Of a DNA stretch of 64,000 nucleotides, positions 9,940 to 19,997 are shown piece by piece (position 1 is the first letter of the stretch; the number at the start of each line of letters is the position of its first letter). The position numbers and the translations under genes are program-made. The DNA comes from Pseudomonadota bacterium (GTDB taxonomy: Bacteria; Pseudomonadota; Alphaproteobacteria; Puniceispirillales; Puniceispirillaceae), in assembly GCA_027620495.1 (NCBI GenBank), contig JAQCEA010000002.1:62001-126000 (forward strand), read 5' to 3'. The notes beneath the pieces are model-generated. The model made no database searches, was not told where the DNA came from, and was given only the letters and a program-made list of their open reading frames with translations.

Positions 9940-10621
9940 GCGCGTCTGACCCCGGCACATAAAACGGGCGATAGGGCGGCGGCGATGGCAACAAGGCGCG
10001 TACATCACTAAATGGAAAGCGGCTATCGATCCGATAGGCCTCGGCATAATGTCCGTCTGGGGCATTGCATTGCGCCGCCCGAAACCGGTTCACAATCTGG
10101 GTGGCGGCGACAAAACGCTGAGGGTGCTGGCTGGTATGTGCCATGATGGCGTTTTGTTTCGCGGTAAAATAAGGAGTGATATCGACATAATAATCTGGGG
10201 TAAAGCTGACCCCCATTAAGGTGTCGCAAAACAGGACCGGGCAGATAAAGCCAGCGGCGTCGCTGACAAATCGTGACAAGGCACGGTGATCGGGGTGATA
10301 GTCTTCTGGTGCATGCGTGATCACCAAATCTGGTTTGGTTTCGCGGATCATGCTGGTGATGGTGTTGGCGGCGTCTGGGGCTGATGATAAATGCCCGTCT
10401 GGAAGATTAAGCAAATGCACATCACCAAGTTCCGCAAGCCCGGCGCGGGCCTCTACCGCCCGCTGTTTGGCCAATGCTGGGCCGGGGTCACTGCCGCCAG
10501 CGGCACCATCGGTGGCGACCACAAGATGCAAATTATCGCCGCGCGCCGCCGTCGCCGCTAGCAGACCATACATAAAAATTTCCAAATCATCAGGATGCGC
10601 CCCAATGGCCATAATCTGCAT
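9932..10621 (-). CDS. PIG-L (LmbE) family deacetylase
   Basis: 'IGAHPDDLEIFMYG', 'TDGAAGG', 'RAVEARAGLAELG', 'HAPEDYHPDHRALSRFV'. Confidence 0.9.
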   Translation of the reverse strand: MQIMAIGAHPDDLEIFMYGLLAATAARGDNLHLVVATDGAAGGSDPGPALAKQRAVEARAGLAELGDVHLLNLPDGHLSSAPDAANTITSMIRETKPDLVITHAPEDYHPDHRALSRFVSDAAGFICPVLFCDTLMGVSFTPDYYVDITPYFTAKQNAIMAHTSQHPQRFVAATQIVNRFRAAQCNAPDGHYAEAYRIDSRFPFSDVRALLPSPPPYRPFYVPGSDALI

Positions 10622-10712
10622 GTCAGAACCACCTTTTGAAAGCTGTGAAAGCCTTTTGATTTCACATTGAATCTAGGCTTTACTGGACCCCATGATAGCA
10701 AGAGGTTGAGAC

Positions 10713-11849
10713 GTGACAAATAACAATATTGCTGGGGCCCGGTTTGGGTATATTGAGGGGTATTATGGGCGGTTGTTTGACTGGCCCGCCCGGCATGAAG
10801 TATTGGCTATGATGGCAAGCCTTGGTATGAACAGCTATATCTATGCGCCAAAAGATGATACGGTGCATCGCTTTAGATGGCGCCAGCCCTATGACGCTGA
10901 TTGGCGCTGCGGATTTGCCGATTTTGCCGCCGCCGCGGCGCGCCAGAATATTGATGTGATGGCCGGTATTGCCCCCGGTCTTGATTTCAATTTTGCCGAT
11001 CTTGAAACCCGGCATGCTGGTGATTTTACCTGCTTGATCAAAAAGGCCGAGCAACTCTGCGCGGATGGGGCCAGCCATATTGTGCTTTTGATGGATGATA
11101 TTGCCGCAGATTTTGATGACCGGGCCGGGCCATTTAAAAGTGAAGGCACGGCCCATGCCGAACTTGCCAATCAATTGATGCGGGCTGTTGACCGCCCGGT
11201 TATCATCGTGCCGCGCATTTATGCTGATAGCCTCGTCGATTCCAGTGACCCACATTCACTGTCTTATTTGCAAGATTTAACAACAGCGCTGTCACCGGCC
11301 TCGCTGATTGTCTATTGCGGCAATGATATTGTTGCACAACAAATTGGCGGTGACGCATCTGGCCATATTGCGGATAGCCGTCTTGTGATATGGGATAATT
11401 TTTATGCCAATGATTATTGTCCACGCCGCCTGTTTATTGGGCCGTGGCGCCGCCCACCGGGTGCATCAAATATTTTGCTTAATCCAACCGGTATGGTTGA
11501 AACAGATAAATTGCTGCTGCAGGTGATGCAAATCGGTGATGATGTTGACAAATGGCGTGCGTTTTTGGAGCCGCATCTGCCACCAGCATTTTTCACTTTG
11601 GCTTATTATTTTGATGCGCCCTTTGGCTTTGCACCAAAATTTGCGCCGCCGCCTGCAGAGATGGCGCTTGACGCTGTTGATCAGCTATTATGGCAATGGA
11701 AATCGCCGTTACAGCGTGAATGGTACCCGGTGCTGATGGGATTAAAACAGGATTTATTGATCGCCGATCGGCAGATGCCTGATGAACGCATTGTCAAAAC
11801 ACAAACGGCGCCATTGTCTGGGGCGCTGGTACAGCCAAATGGCGATTAA
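10713..11849 (+). CDS. Glycoside hydrolase family 84-type beta-N-acetylglucosaminidase domain protein
   Basis: 'GYIEGYYGRLFDWPARHEVLAMMASLGMNSYIYAPKDDTVHRFRW' and Asp pair in 'VLLMDDIAADF', as in GH84 O-GlcNAcase/hexosaminidases. Confidence 0.85.
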   Translation: MTNNNIAGARFGYIEGYYGRLFDWPARHEVLAMMASLGMNSYIYAPKDDTVHRFRWRQPYDADWRCGFADFAAAAARQNIDVMAGIAPGLDFNFADLETRHAGDFTCLIKKAEQLCADGASHIVLLMDDIAADFDDRAGPFKSEGTAHAELANQLMRAVDRPVIIVPRIYADSLVDSSDPHSLSYLQDLTTALSPASLIVYCGNDIVAQQIGGDASGHIADSRLVIWDNFYANDYCPRRLFIGPWRRPPGASNILLNPTGMVETDKLLLQVMQIGDDVDKWRAFLEPHLPPAFFTLAYYFDAPFGFAPKFAPPPAEMALDAVDQLLWQWKSPLQREWYPVLMGLKQDLLIADRQMPDERIVKTQTAPLSGALVQPNGD

Positions 11850-11897
11850 GCCGGTTGGATACGTCCCGGGTATTGGTTATTGCCGGGGCGTTTCTGG

Positions 11898-13061
11898 TCA
11901 TAGTGTCAGCTGGTTCAGACGGTCTGGCAATTTGGCAATAACATCGCGTCCGGCATTGGCAAACGCAAAACGCAACATCGCGTCTTGACCATCGCCAAAA
12001 AATGCCCCGGGAATAACCAATACCCCGGCCTTTCGTGCCATGATTTGGGCCACTTCGACCGAATTCACCCCAGAAAATGGGTGGCGAACAAAGCCGAAAT
12101 AGGCACCGCTACTCATTAATTCCCAGCCATCGAGCTGGTCAAGTGCTTGACGAAACACCGTGACCCGCGCGGCGATGCGCTGGCGGTTTTGATGGCGCCA
12201 ATCTGCCAGTTTGTCGATCATCGGCGTGAGCGCATGCTGTACCGTGCGCGGTGCACAAATTTGAATATTGTCGATAATTTTGGCCAGTTGGAATACCAGA
12301 TCAGGGCCAGCGGTAATGGCACCCAAACGATGCCCCGGCAAACAATAAGATTTGGAAAAACTATAGAGCTGGATCAGCGTGTCTTGCCAATTGTCTTCGG
12401 CAAAAAGATGGTGCGGCGCGGCTTGATCAAGCGGCAAAAAATCGCGGTAAGTTTCATCAAGAATAAGCCAGATACCGCGTGCCTGACATAATTTGAAAAT
12501 TTCCAGCAATAAATCTGGCGGATAGATACTGCCCGCCGGATTGTTCGGGCTGACCAGTGACACAGCCCTGATTTTGTCGGTTATGGCACTGGCAATGGCG
12601 GCGCAATCTGGCAATAAGCCGTGATCAACATCACAATCAACGTAATCAATAGCTATGCCCAGCATGCCAAGCGTCGATTCATGGTTAAAATAACAAGGCC
12701 GCATCATCAACACCCGGTCACCCTGTCCAGCCACAGCTAGCGCGGTGGCGACGAACGCCTGATTACAGCCAGAGGTGATTTGAATATTTTTGGGGGCAAT
12801 CTGGGCCTGATAGATATCGCTAAGATGCCGTGCATAGGATTGGCGCAACGGCATGTCGCCTTCTACCGGGCCATAGCGTGCCAGTTCAGGATTCGCCGCT
12901 GCTTCGGCCAATGCCGCCAACATGTCATGATGGGCGGTATAGCCCGGTACGGCCTGACTCATATCAATCAGGTCGCCTTGGCTTTGGTCATAGGATTCCT
13001 TCCAATTGAGTACGACCGAAACAGGTGGGGCATTGAGTTTGGTAACGGCGCTATTGAACAT
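11898..13061 (-). CDS. PLP-dependent aminotransferase class I/II
   Basis: 'PNNPAGSIYPPDLL', 'LILDETYRDF', 'LYSFSKSYCLPGHRLGAI' PLP-lysine motif. Confidence 0.88.
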   Translation of the reverse strand: MFNSAVTKLNAPPVSVVLNWKESYDQSQGDLIDMSQAVPGYTAHHDMLAALAEAAANPELARYGPVEGDMPLRQSYARHLSDIYQAQIAPKNIQITSGCNQAFVATALAVAGQGDRVLMMRPCYFNHESTLGMLGIAIDYVDCDVDHGLLPDCAAIASAITDKIRAVSLVSPNNPAGSIYPPDLLLEIFKLCQARGIWLILDETYRDFLPLDQAAPHHLFAEDNWQDTLIQLYSFSKSYCLPGHRLGAITAGPDLVFQLAKIIDNIQICAPRTVQHALTPMIDKLADWRHQNRQRIAARVTVFRQALDQLDGWELMSSGAYFGFVRHPFSGVNSVEVAQIMARKAGVLVIPGAFFGDGQDAMLRFAFANAGRDVIAKLPDRLNQLTL

Positions 13062-13203
13062 CAGGCTTGCCTATGGCTAATAAAAAAAGTGAACATGTCT
13101 TGCTTGTGTAGCATCAGATGCCATCACCGCAAAAGGGTATATGTTGTGATGATGGCGACCGACACTGGCACAAAGCAGGGAATCATATGTGAGGTAAAAT
13201 AAA

Positions 13204-13827
13204 ATGGGTCGTTATCACATCGTTGGCCGGGCTGGTGCCGGTTCGCTAATTGTGGAATTTCTGTTTCGCGAGGTCGGGGTCGAATATGATATTTCATTTC
13301 CAGATCCAGCAGACGTCAAGCGCCCAGATTTTCATGCCCGCAACCCGCTAGGGCGCATTCCTGTTTTGATTTGTCCTGACGGCCATCAAATTTTTGAAAC
13401 GCTGGCCATCATCAACCATATCACCACGCATTTTGACGGGTTGGCACCGCCCGTTGGCAGCGCGATTCATGACCGCTATTGCCAGTTTATGGCATTGCTG
13501 GCGACATCACTCTATCCGGCCTATCACCGCCAGCACCATAGCCATTATTACGCCGAGGCGGCGGCTTTTGACGATATGCGGGCAAAAGCCGTGGCTGAAC
13601 AAGCGGTGCTTTATGACTATATAGAGGCGGAATTGGCCCCCTATATTTGCGGCGAGATGCTGACCGCCGCTGATTTCTATCTTTATATGCTCAGCCGCTG
13701 GGATTTCGATAAAGCGGGCATTCGCGCCAACCGGCCAAAACTAGACGCGTTGCTTACCGAGTTGCGCTCCCGTCCATCAGTCAGCGATAGTCTGGCGGCA
13801 CAGCCGCGGCGCCGGTCAACTGGCTGA
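13204..13827 (+). CDS. Glutathione S-transferase family protein
   Basis: Thioredoxin-fold N-terminus, 'NPLGRIPVLICPDGHQIFETLAIINHI', C-terminal 'GEMLTAADFYLYMLSRW'. Confidence 0.82.
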   Translation: MGRYHIVGRAGAGSLIVEFLFREVGVEYDISFPDPADVKRPDFHARNPLGRIPVLICPDGHQIFETLAIINHITTHFDGLAPPVGSAIHDRYCQFMALLATSLYPAYHRQHHSHYYAEAAAFDDMRAKAVAEQAVLYDYIEAELAPYICGEMLTAADFYLYMLSRWDFDKAGIRANRPKLDALLTELRSRPSVSDSLAAQPRRRSTG

Positions 13828-13896
13828 TGGCGGTGATAGCGGGCGGGCCGCCACAACCAGCTTTTTTTTACAGATGTTGCCGAGGTTTTTGAAAGA

Positions 13897-14685
13897 TCAA
13901 ATTTGCGCCATTAGGCCGCGAATAATTTTAATGACCGCGGCTGGCTGTTCGGCGCATGGGATATGACCAGCATTGGCAATCACCTCAAACCCGGCCCCCG
14001 GGATCAGATCGGCGGTTGATTTCACCAGGGCTGGGGGGGTGGCGCCATCCTGATCACCAACAACACAGATGGTTGGCACGGAAATTTTTGGGGCCTGATC
14101 CCGAAAATCAGCATCGCGGATGGCGGCACCGGTGCCTAAATACCCAGCTTCTGGTGTGCGGGTGAACATATTGCTATAGCCAGCCAGTTCTGTTGCCCGG
14201 TTTTGATGAAAGGCTGGGCTGAACCAGCGTTGCATATTGCCTTCAACAAGGGCGTTTAGTCCGCCCTCTTTGACAATGGCCATGCGATCATTCCACATTT
14301 GTGCGTCACCAATCTTGGCACCGGTATCACATAAAATCAGCCCATTCACCAGATCAGGCCGTTTATGATACAAGCCTTGCGCGATCAACCCGCCGACCGA
14401 TAGGCCGCAAATTGTCGCGCGGGTTATGCCAAGATGGTCGACCAACCCAGCAAGATCGCTGACATGGTCATCAATCACATAGGGCGGTGTGCCAAGGCTA
14501 GATAGACCATGACCACGCTTGTCATAAAGCAAAATAGCAAAATCAGCAGACAGGTCAGCAACGCAATCATCCCAAATCCGAAAATCGGTTCCCAGTGAAT
14601 TTGAAAAAACGATTACTGGCTTGCCGCTATCAGCATTGATCATTTTATAATGGAGGGTGATTCCGTTGATATCTACAAAATTCAT
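13897..14685 (-). CDS. Alpha/beta hydrolase, 3-oxoadipate enol-lactonase-like
   Basis: 'VIFSNSLGTDFRIWD', 'LLYDKRGHGLS', 'ICGLSVGGLIAQGL', 'VVGDQDGATPP', 'NAGHIPCAEQP'. Confidence 0.85.
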   Translation of the reverse strand: MNFVDINGITLHYKMINADSGKPVIVFSNSLGTDFRIWDDCVADLSADFAILLYDKRGHGLSSLGTPPYVIDDHVSDLAGLVDHLGITRATICGLSVGGLIAQGLYHKRPDLVNGLILCDTGAKIGDAQMWNDRMAIVKEGGLNALVEGNMQRWFSPAFHQNRATELAGYSNMFTRTPEAGYLGTGAAIRDADFRDQAPKISVPTICVVGDQDGATPPALVKSTADLIPGAGFEVIANAGHIPCAEQPAAVIKIIRGLMAQI

Positions 14686-14754
14686 GAAACTATCCTATCT
14701 GCATGATGGTGCCTGTATGGCGAGGCTATATCCCGCCGGGCTGTATATAAGCAT

Positions 14755-16548
14755 CTAAATCAGCGCCGCTTCAACCGCTTTGATCTGTAGCGCGAGATAT
14801 TTTGAATTGATCCGGCATTGTGCAAAGCTGCCAGCAATGATCCACAAGCCGGGTTGGCCGGTCGGCCGGTACATATTACGCAACTCCAAACCATCGCCAT
14901 AACCCCAAATCGGGCCAACGCGATCGGCAATATCTTGACCAAATAGCTTGGCCACAAGATGTTCTTGCGGTTTGTATCCGGTTGCCAAAATCACCACATC
15001 AGCCGGAATTTCCCGTCCGTCTTTCAGCGTCACCCCATTTGCGGTGAATCTGTCGATCGTGGCATTTTGAATTAGTTTAATTTTTTCGTCTGCAATCAAA
15101 TCGGATGCGCCCACATTGAAATAATAACCGCCGCCGCGTGTTAGATATTTAAACTGCCAACCGGTGTCATCCTCGCCAAAATCAAGCTGAAACCCAACGG
15201 CACGCAATTTGTCCAGAAGTGGTTTGTCAGCTTCTTTTGATTGTTTGGTAAAATGCTGATGCGCTTTTTTGACAAGCGGCAGGGGCATTGATGTGGTGAT
15301 AAAATCACATTCATCTGTTGTCCTGTCTTCATCATAAAGGCGATAAGGAAATTGTGCGCTTGGTTCGATATTCACCACCAGACTGGGGCTGCGTTGCACC
15401 ATGGTGACATTGGCACCGCTTGAATATAGATCCTGTGAAATGTCATGACCGCTATTGCCACAGCCAATCACGATGGCGTTTTTGCCAGCCCAGTCATCCC
15501 CATCATGATAGCGGCTGGAATGCAAAACTGGCCCGGCAAATGCGTCAAGTGTTGGAATTTCTGGCAGATTGGCAATACCGCTTACACCCGTGGCAAGAAT
15601 GACATGTCGCGGTGCCATATGGCGGGCACGACCATCTTTCATTGTCAGCGTGATGTCCCATAATTTACTGGCCTCATCATACTTTCCTGCGGTCACTTCG
15701 GTATCAGTCCAGAAATTTAGCTCCATCATCGCTGCATAGGATTCGAACCATAATGCTAGCATGTCTTTTGGGATATAGGTCGGCCATGTTGGTGGAAACG
15801 GCACATAGGGCAGATGATTGACATGAAGCTGATTATGCAGGGTTAAGGCATGATACCGGTTACGCCAATTATCGCCAACGCGGCTGTTCTTGTCGACGAT
15901 CAGCGTGTCGATACCAAGCTGGGTCAGACGGGCCGCAATTGATAGCCCGGCTTGCCCGCCGCCAACAACCAGAACCGCTGGGTCGCGGTCGTCATATTTT
16001 TCGGCCGCAATGCGCTTATCCAGCCAGTTTGGCCCGCGGAAATCGCGTGAATAGGAACTGCCAGATGGCCGGTTGCGATCAGTCTGTTCTTCATGACCTT
16101 TCAAAGAGTCGATGGCCGTAAAAAAAGTCCATGCGCGCCATGGCGGGCCAGCGGCATTCATATCGACCTGATCTTTTGCCTCGCATAATCTGATTATGCC
16201 GCGGCCATTGGCATCTTTGGTTTCAAATTTTATGAACGCTTCAATCGCATCAGTGCCAGCACGGTTCGCCCATTTCGGTGGGGTTGCGCTTTCATCAAGG
16301 CTGATGGCGGTGAGGCCGGTTTTTGCCGCGCAATCATGAAGTGTGGCGGCAATGTTATGTCCACCGATAATTGTGTCCAGTTGCCAAGTTAGTCCCAGTG
16401 CATCCCGCCAATAACTATCGGCAAGAAACAAGCTGGCGCTGTTGTCTTGATGTGAGCCGCCAGTTTTCAAACTTTGGTTGAATAATGCGATCCAGTGGGT
16501 TGCCTGTTGGTAACATTCTTGTGGATCAGGTGACATCGGAAACCTCAA
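14755..16548 (-). CDS. Flavin-containing monooxygenase-type NAD(P)/FAD oxidoreductase with N-terminal NTF2-like region
   Basis: 'VLVVGGGQAGLSIAARLTQLGIDTLIVDKNSRVGDNWRNRY', 'AIVIGCGNSGHDISQDL', 'DVVILATGYKPQE'. Confidence 0.88.
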   Translation of the reverse strand: MRFPMSPDPQECYQQATHWIALFNQSLKTGGSHQDNSASLFLADSYWRDALGLTWQLDTIIGGHNIAATLHDCAAKTGLTAISLDESATPPKWANRAGTDAIEAFIKFETKDANGRGIIRLCEAKDQVDMNAAGPPWRAWTFFTAIDSLKGHEEQTDRNRPSGSSYSRDFRGPNWLDKRIAAEKYDDRDPAVLVVGGGQAGLSIAARLTQLGIDTLIVDKNSRVGDNWRNRYHALTLHNQLHVNHLPYVPFPPTWPTYIPKDMLALWFESYAAMMELNFWTDTEVTAGKYDEASKLWDITLTMKDGRARHMAPRHVILATGVSGIANLPEIPTLDAFAGPVLHSSRYHDGDDWAGKNAIVIGCGNSGHDISQDLYSSGANVTMVQRSPSLVVNIEPSAQFPYRLYDEDRTTDECDFITTSMPLPLVKKAHQHFTKQSKEADKPLLDKLRAVGFQLDFGEDDTGWQFKYLTRGGGYYFNVGASDLIADEKIKLIQNATIDRFTANGVTLKDGREIPADVVILATGYKPQEHLVAKLFGQDIADRVGPIWGYGDGLELRNMYRPTGQPGLWIIAGSFAQCRINSKYLALQIKAVEAALI

Positions 16549-16683
16549 ACAGATGTGGATAAATTGACGCAGATATAGGTTGTGCTAGACCTGCACAAAG
16601 CGCGGTCAATCCTAGTGCATAGAGAAAGACTGGCAACCCAGATCGACAAAACTTTCAGTAAAAAAATAAATTTGGACAAATAG

Positions 16684-16715
16684 AAAACTTGACCACGAGA
16701 TTTTCCTCAAGTTTT
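16684..16715. promoter_or_regulatory. Inverted repeat AAAACTTGA-N14-TCAAGTTTT upstream of the ABC importer operon
   Basis: Perfect 9-bp arms read directly from sequence; 68 bp upstream of the likely SBP start. Confidence 0.55.
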
Positions 16716-16782
16716 ATTAATGCTCATTAAATAATAAACGGTGCCAACGCCGTATAAGCTAAGATCAAAACGGGAGATTCAG

Positions 16783-18075
16783 ATGACTAAATCAATAATA
16801 GCTGGGGCTGTCGGCCTTGCCGCCATCTCAGCCATAACTTTTGGTGCGGGTGTTGCGCAGGCAAAAGACAGCATCACAATCGCGGTGCCAAGCTTTTTAA
16901 CTGGTGGTGCGGCCGGGCCATTTGGCATTCCGGCAATGAATGGTGCCAAGATGGTTGCGGACGCTATAAACAAAGGCGCGTTGCCAGCCCCATATAACAC
17001 AAAAGGTTTCGGTGGAGCAGTTGCCAGTATAATTGAACTGGATGAAGGGGGCGGTGGAACCAAGCAGGTTGCAGAATACCGTAATCTAGTCGAAAAGAGG
17101 AACGTTGATGCCGTTGTTGGTTACATTTCATCGGGCAATTGCCAGGCTTTGGCGCCAGTTGTTGAAGAATTGAAACAATTTACGATTTTTGCGACATGTG
17201 GAACTCCACGAATATTTGAGGAAGCGCCACGAAAATACCTTTTCAGAACAATGGGACATGCGACAGCAGACAATGTTGCCGCGGCCATGTATGTTAAAGA
17301 AAAGTTCCCAAATCTCAGTAGTTACACTGGCATAAACCAAAATTATGCATGGGGGCAAGACTCCTGGAGAGATTTTGATTTGACTATGAAACAAATCATG
17401 CCGGGAGCTACAGCTTCAGATAAATTCCAATTCCCAAAAGTTTTTGTTGGTCAGTATGGATCGGAGATATCGGCTTTATCGCTGGACAAAGCAGAGCTGG
17501 TGCACTCTAGTTTTTGGGGTGGAGATTTAGAGTCATTTATATTCCAGAGTTCTGCAAGAGGTTTGTTCAAAAATAAAATTGGTGTGATGACCGTTGGTGG
17601 AACAGCAGCCTATCGTCTCGGCAAGAAACTACCTAATGGACTCATCATAGGAGCTCGTGGACCATATGGCATCCTTGTAAAAGACCGTGATACACCTCTG
17701 AATAAATGGTTTATAGAGACTTACAAAAATATTTATGGCATCTACCCATCCGGTCCAGCATACCAATATGGGCAAGCTATTTTGGCAGCAAAAATTGCTT
17801 ATGATAAAGCTGGCAGTGATGCAACAGATGAGCAATTGGCAGATGCCTTGCGTGGGATAACGTTTGAGTCCTTTTCAACAACTATTGAAATGAGCCTCGG
17901 TGGCGGTCATCAGGCTGTTACTGAAAACGGTTATGGTGTCACAAAATATGATGACGAAAACGGTGAGAATGTTGTGACCGATGTCAAGTTTTACCCAGGC
18001 TCTTGTGTTATGCCACCAGAGGGTGTTGAGAGCGTACAGTGGATCAATGGGGGTATGAAAGGCGCCAAGTGCTAA
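16783..18075 (+). CDS. ABC transporter substrate-binding protein (Liv/amide type)
   Basis: Signal peptide 'MTKSIIAGAVGLAAISAITFGAGVAQA', periplasmic-binding fold type I motifs 'VDAVVGYISSGNCQALAPVVEE'; followed by LivHMGF homologues. Confidence 0.88.
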   Translation: MTKSIIAGAVGLAAISAITFGAGVAQAKDSITIAVPSFLTGGAAGPFGIPAMNGAKMVADAINKGALPAPYNTKGFGGAVASIIELDEGGGGTKQVAEYRNLVEKRNVDAVVGYISSGNCQALAPVVEELKQFTIFATCGTPRIFEEAPRKYLFRTMGHATADNVAAAMYVKEKFPNLSSYTGINQNYAWGQDSWRDFDLTMKQIMPGATASDKFQFPKVFVGQYGSEISALSLDKAELVHSSFWGGDLESFIFQSSARGLFKNKIGVMTVGGTAAYRLGKKLPNGLIIGARGPYGILVKDRDTPLNKWFIETYKNIYGIYPSGPAYQYGQAILAAKIAYDKAGSDATDEQLADALRGITFESFSTTIEMSLGGGHQAVTENGYGVTKYDDENGENVVTDVKFYPGSCVMPPEGVESVQWINGGMKGAKC

Positions 18076-18085
18076 ATTGAATTGC

Positions 18086-18117
18086 CTTGCTAGCGGCCAT
18101 ATTTGGTCGCTAGCAAG
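18086..18117 (+). other. Hairpin between SBP and permease genes (10-bp perfect stem CTTGCTAGCG/CGCTAGCAAG)
   Basis: CTTGCTAGCG gccatatttggt CGCTAGCAAG, 11 bp after the SBP stop, no following U-tract. Confidence 0.8.
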
Positions 18118-18163
18118 AACCCCCTTTGGTATTTCATTTTTCATTTAATTTGAGGCAGTTGCC

Positions 18164-19060
18164 ATGGAAACCTTCCTGACGATCCTGTTGGATGGGCTTC
18201 AATTTTCTTCCTATCTGTTCATTGTGTCAGCTGGCCTGACGATCATTTTTGGGGTGATGAAAATCCTCAATGTTTGTCATGGTAGTTTTTATGCGTGGGG
18301 TGCCTACACAGCGGCTTTTTTCATTGGTAAATTTTCTGATATGGGTTTGCCAGATGCCCTTGGGTTTTTGATCATTATCGCTGCGGCTATTGTGGTAGGG
18401 GTGGTGCTCGGTTTGATTATTGAGCAAGGCATTCTCAAACATATGTATCACCGCGATGAGGTGTTGATCGTTCTGGCAACATTTGGGTTGTTTTTGGTTC
18501 TTGAGGATATCATTCTGATTGCCTTTGGCACTGACCCTTATTTTGCCTATCAACCCATGGCTCTGCTTGAGTCAGTTGAAATGGGTGGAGTGATACGGGA
18601 TGTGTATGGATTGACATTGATCGGTGTGGCCACATTTGTTGCCGTTGGATGCTGGCTGCTGCTAAATAAAACAAAATGGGGTGTGATTTTAAAGGCGGTC
18701 ATTTTTGACCGTGAAATGGGCATCTCTATGGGGATCAATGTGCCGTTTGTTTACACATTGACCTTTATTGGCGGAGCCATTTTGGGCGGCCTTGGAGGGG
18801 CGTATATCGCCCCAACAATTTCAGTTGCTCCTGGTCTTGGCACGGAGGTGATTGTCCTCTCATTTGCGGTTGTTGTTGTCGGGGGCATGGGTTCAATTGC
18901 TGGGGCGGCGATCGGTTCATTAATTATTGGTCTCTTGCGAGCCTTGGCGGTGCATGAATTGCCGCAGGTCGAATTATTTGTTGTGTTTGCCGTGATGGCA
19001 ATTGTTTTGGTGTTCCGCCCGGAAGGGTTGTTTGCGCCAGCCAAGCCAAGGAAGATTTAG
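18164..19060 (+). CDS. livH: Branched-chain amino acid-type ABC transporter permease LivH
   Basis: 'LFIVSAGLTIIFGVMKILNVCHGSFYAWGAY', 'VVVVGGMGSIAGAAIGSLIIGL'. Confidence 0.92.
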   Translation: METFLTILLDGLQFSSYLFIVSAGLTIIFGVMKILNVCHGSFYAWGAYTAAFFIGKFSDMGLPDALGFLIIIAAAIVVGVVLGLIIEQGILKHMYHRDEVLIVLATFGLFLVLEDIILIAFGTDPYFAYQPMALLESVEMGGVIRDVYGLTLIGVATFVAVGCWLLLNKTKWGVILKAVIFDREMGISMGINVPFVYTLTFIGGAILGGLGGAYIAPTISVAPGLGTEVIVLSFAVVVVGGMGSIAGAAIGSLIIGLLRALAVHELPQVELFVVFAVMAIVLVFRPEGLFAPAKPRKI

Positions 19061-19061
19061 C

Positions 19062-19997
19062 ATGCTGAGAGACACCACATCAAAAGTCGTTTTGTTTGGC
19101 GGCATCGCGATCATCTTGCTAGGGGCGATCATGCCAAACTGGATCGTCAACCAGTTAATGTTTGGATTTTCCCGGGCGCTGGCCATTCTTGGTCTGTTGG
19201 TTCTATGGCGGACTGGCCTTGTGTCATTTGGTCATGCTTTCTATTTCGGGCTGGGTGCCTACACCGTTGCAATTGTTGATATCCAGCTTGGCGTGACAGA
19301 TGTGTTTGTCAGGCTGTTTGGCGGGGCGATCATTGCTGGTATTGCTGGCTTTATCATTGGCTTTATTATGCGCAATTACCGCGACATTTTCTTTGCCATG
19401 CTGAATACCGCGATTTCGATGGTTCTTTACGGCATTATTGTGAAGACGGAATCGCTTGGCTCAACCGATGGCTTTGCAATCTCATTGCCGACAATATTTG
19501 GTATCGCACCAGAGACAAAATATCCGCTGTTCATCATCATAACGATGATTGCGATGATCAGCGCGCTGTTGATCAATTTCTATCTGAAAACAACAGTTGG
19601 CCGGTTAACAACGCCAATTCGCGACAATGAAATCCGGGTCGAATATCTCGGGTTTTCCGTGGCACATGCGATCCATCTTAAATATACAATTTCGGCTGTT
19701 CTTGCCGGTGGTGCTGGGGCGTTGATGGCAATGTCATTGGGGCAGGTTGACCCTGATTCAATGATTAACTGGACGGTGTCTGGTGAGCTTGTCTTTATTA
19801 CCATTCTATCTGGGCCGGGCAATGTCATTGCACCATTTATTGGGTCTTTGGTTTTCGAGGTATTGCGGACATACGCATTTGAATTGGCACCGCAAGCCTG
19901 GCAGTTGATTGTTGGGGCGACATTCCTGACAGTCATCTTCTTCTTGCCGGGCGGTATTTGGAGCTTGATTGCAAAGCTTGGAAGGAAAAAGTCATGA
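19062..19997 (+). CDS. livM: Branched-chain amino acid-type ABC transporter permease LivM
   Basis: 'GLVSFGHAFYFGLGAYTVAI', 'RLTTPIRDNEIRVEYLG', 'TISAVLAGGAGALMAM'. Confidence 0.92.
   Translation: MLRDTTSKVVLFGGIAIILLGAIMPNWIVNQLMFGFSRALAILGLLVLWRTGLVSFGHAFYFGLGAYTVAIVDIQLGVTDVFVRLFGGAIIAGIAGFIIGFIMRNYRDIFFAMLNTAISMVLYGIIVKTESLGSTDGFAISLPTIFGIAPETKYPLFIIITMIAMISALLINFYLKTTVGRLTTPIRDNEIRVEYLGFSVAHAIHLKYTISAVLAGGAGALMAMSLGQVDPDSMINWTVSGELVFITILSGPGNVIAPFIGSLVFEVLRTYAFELAPQAWQLIVGATFLTVIFFLPGGIWSLIAKLGRKKS

Noticed and set aside
10680-11255. 191-aa antisense ORF opposite the GH84 gene
   Set aside because: Lies fully within a convincing coding gene and has no domain signature.
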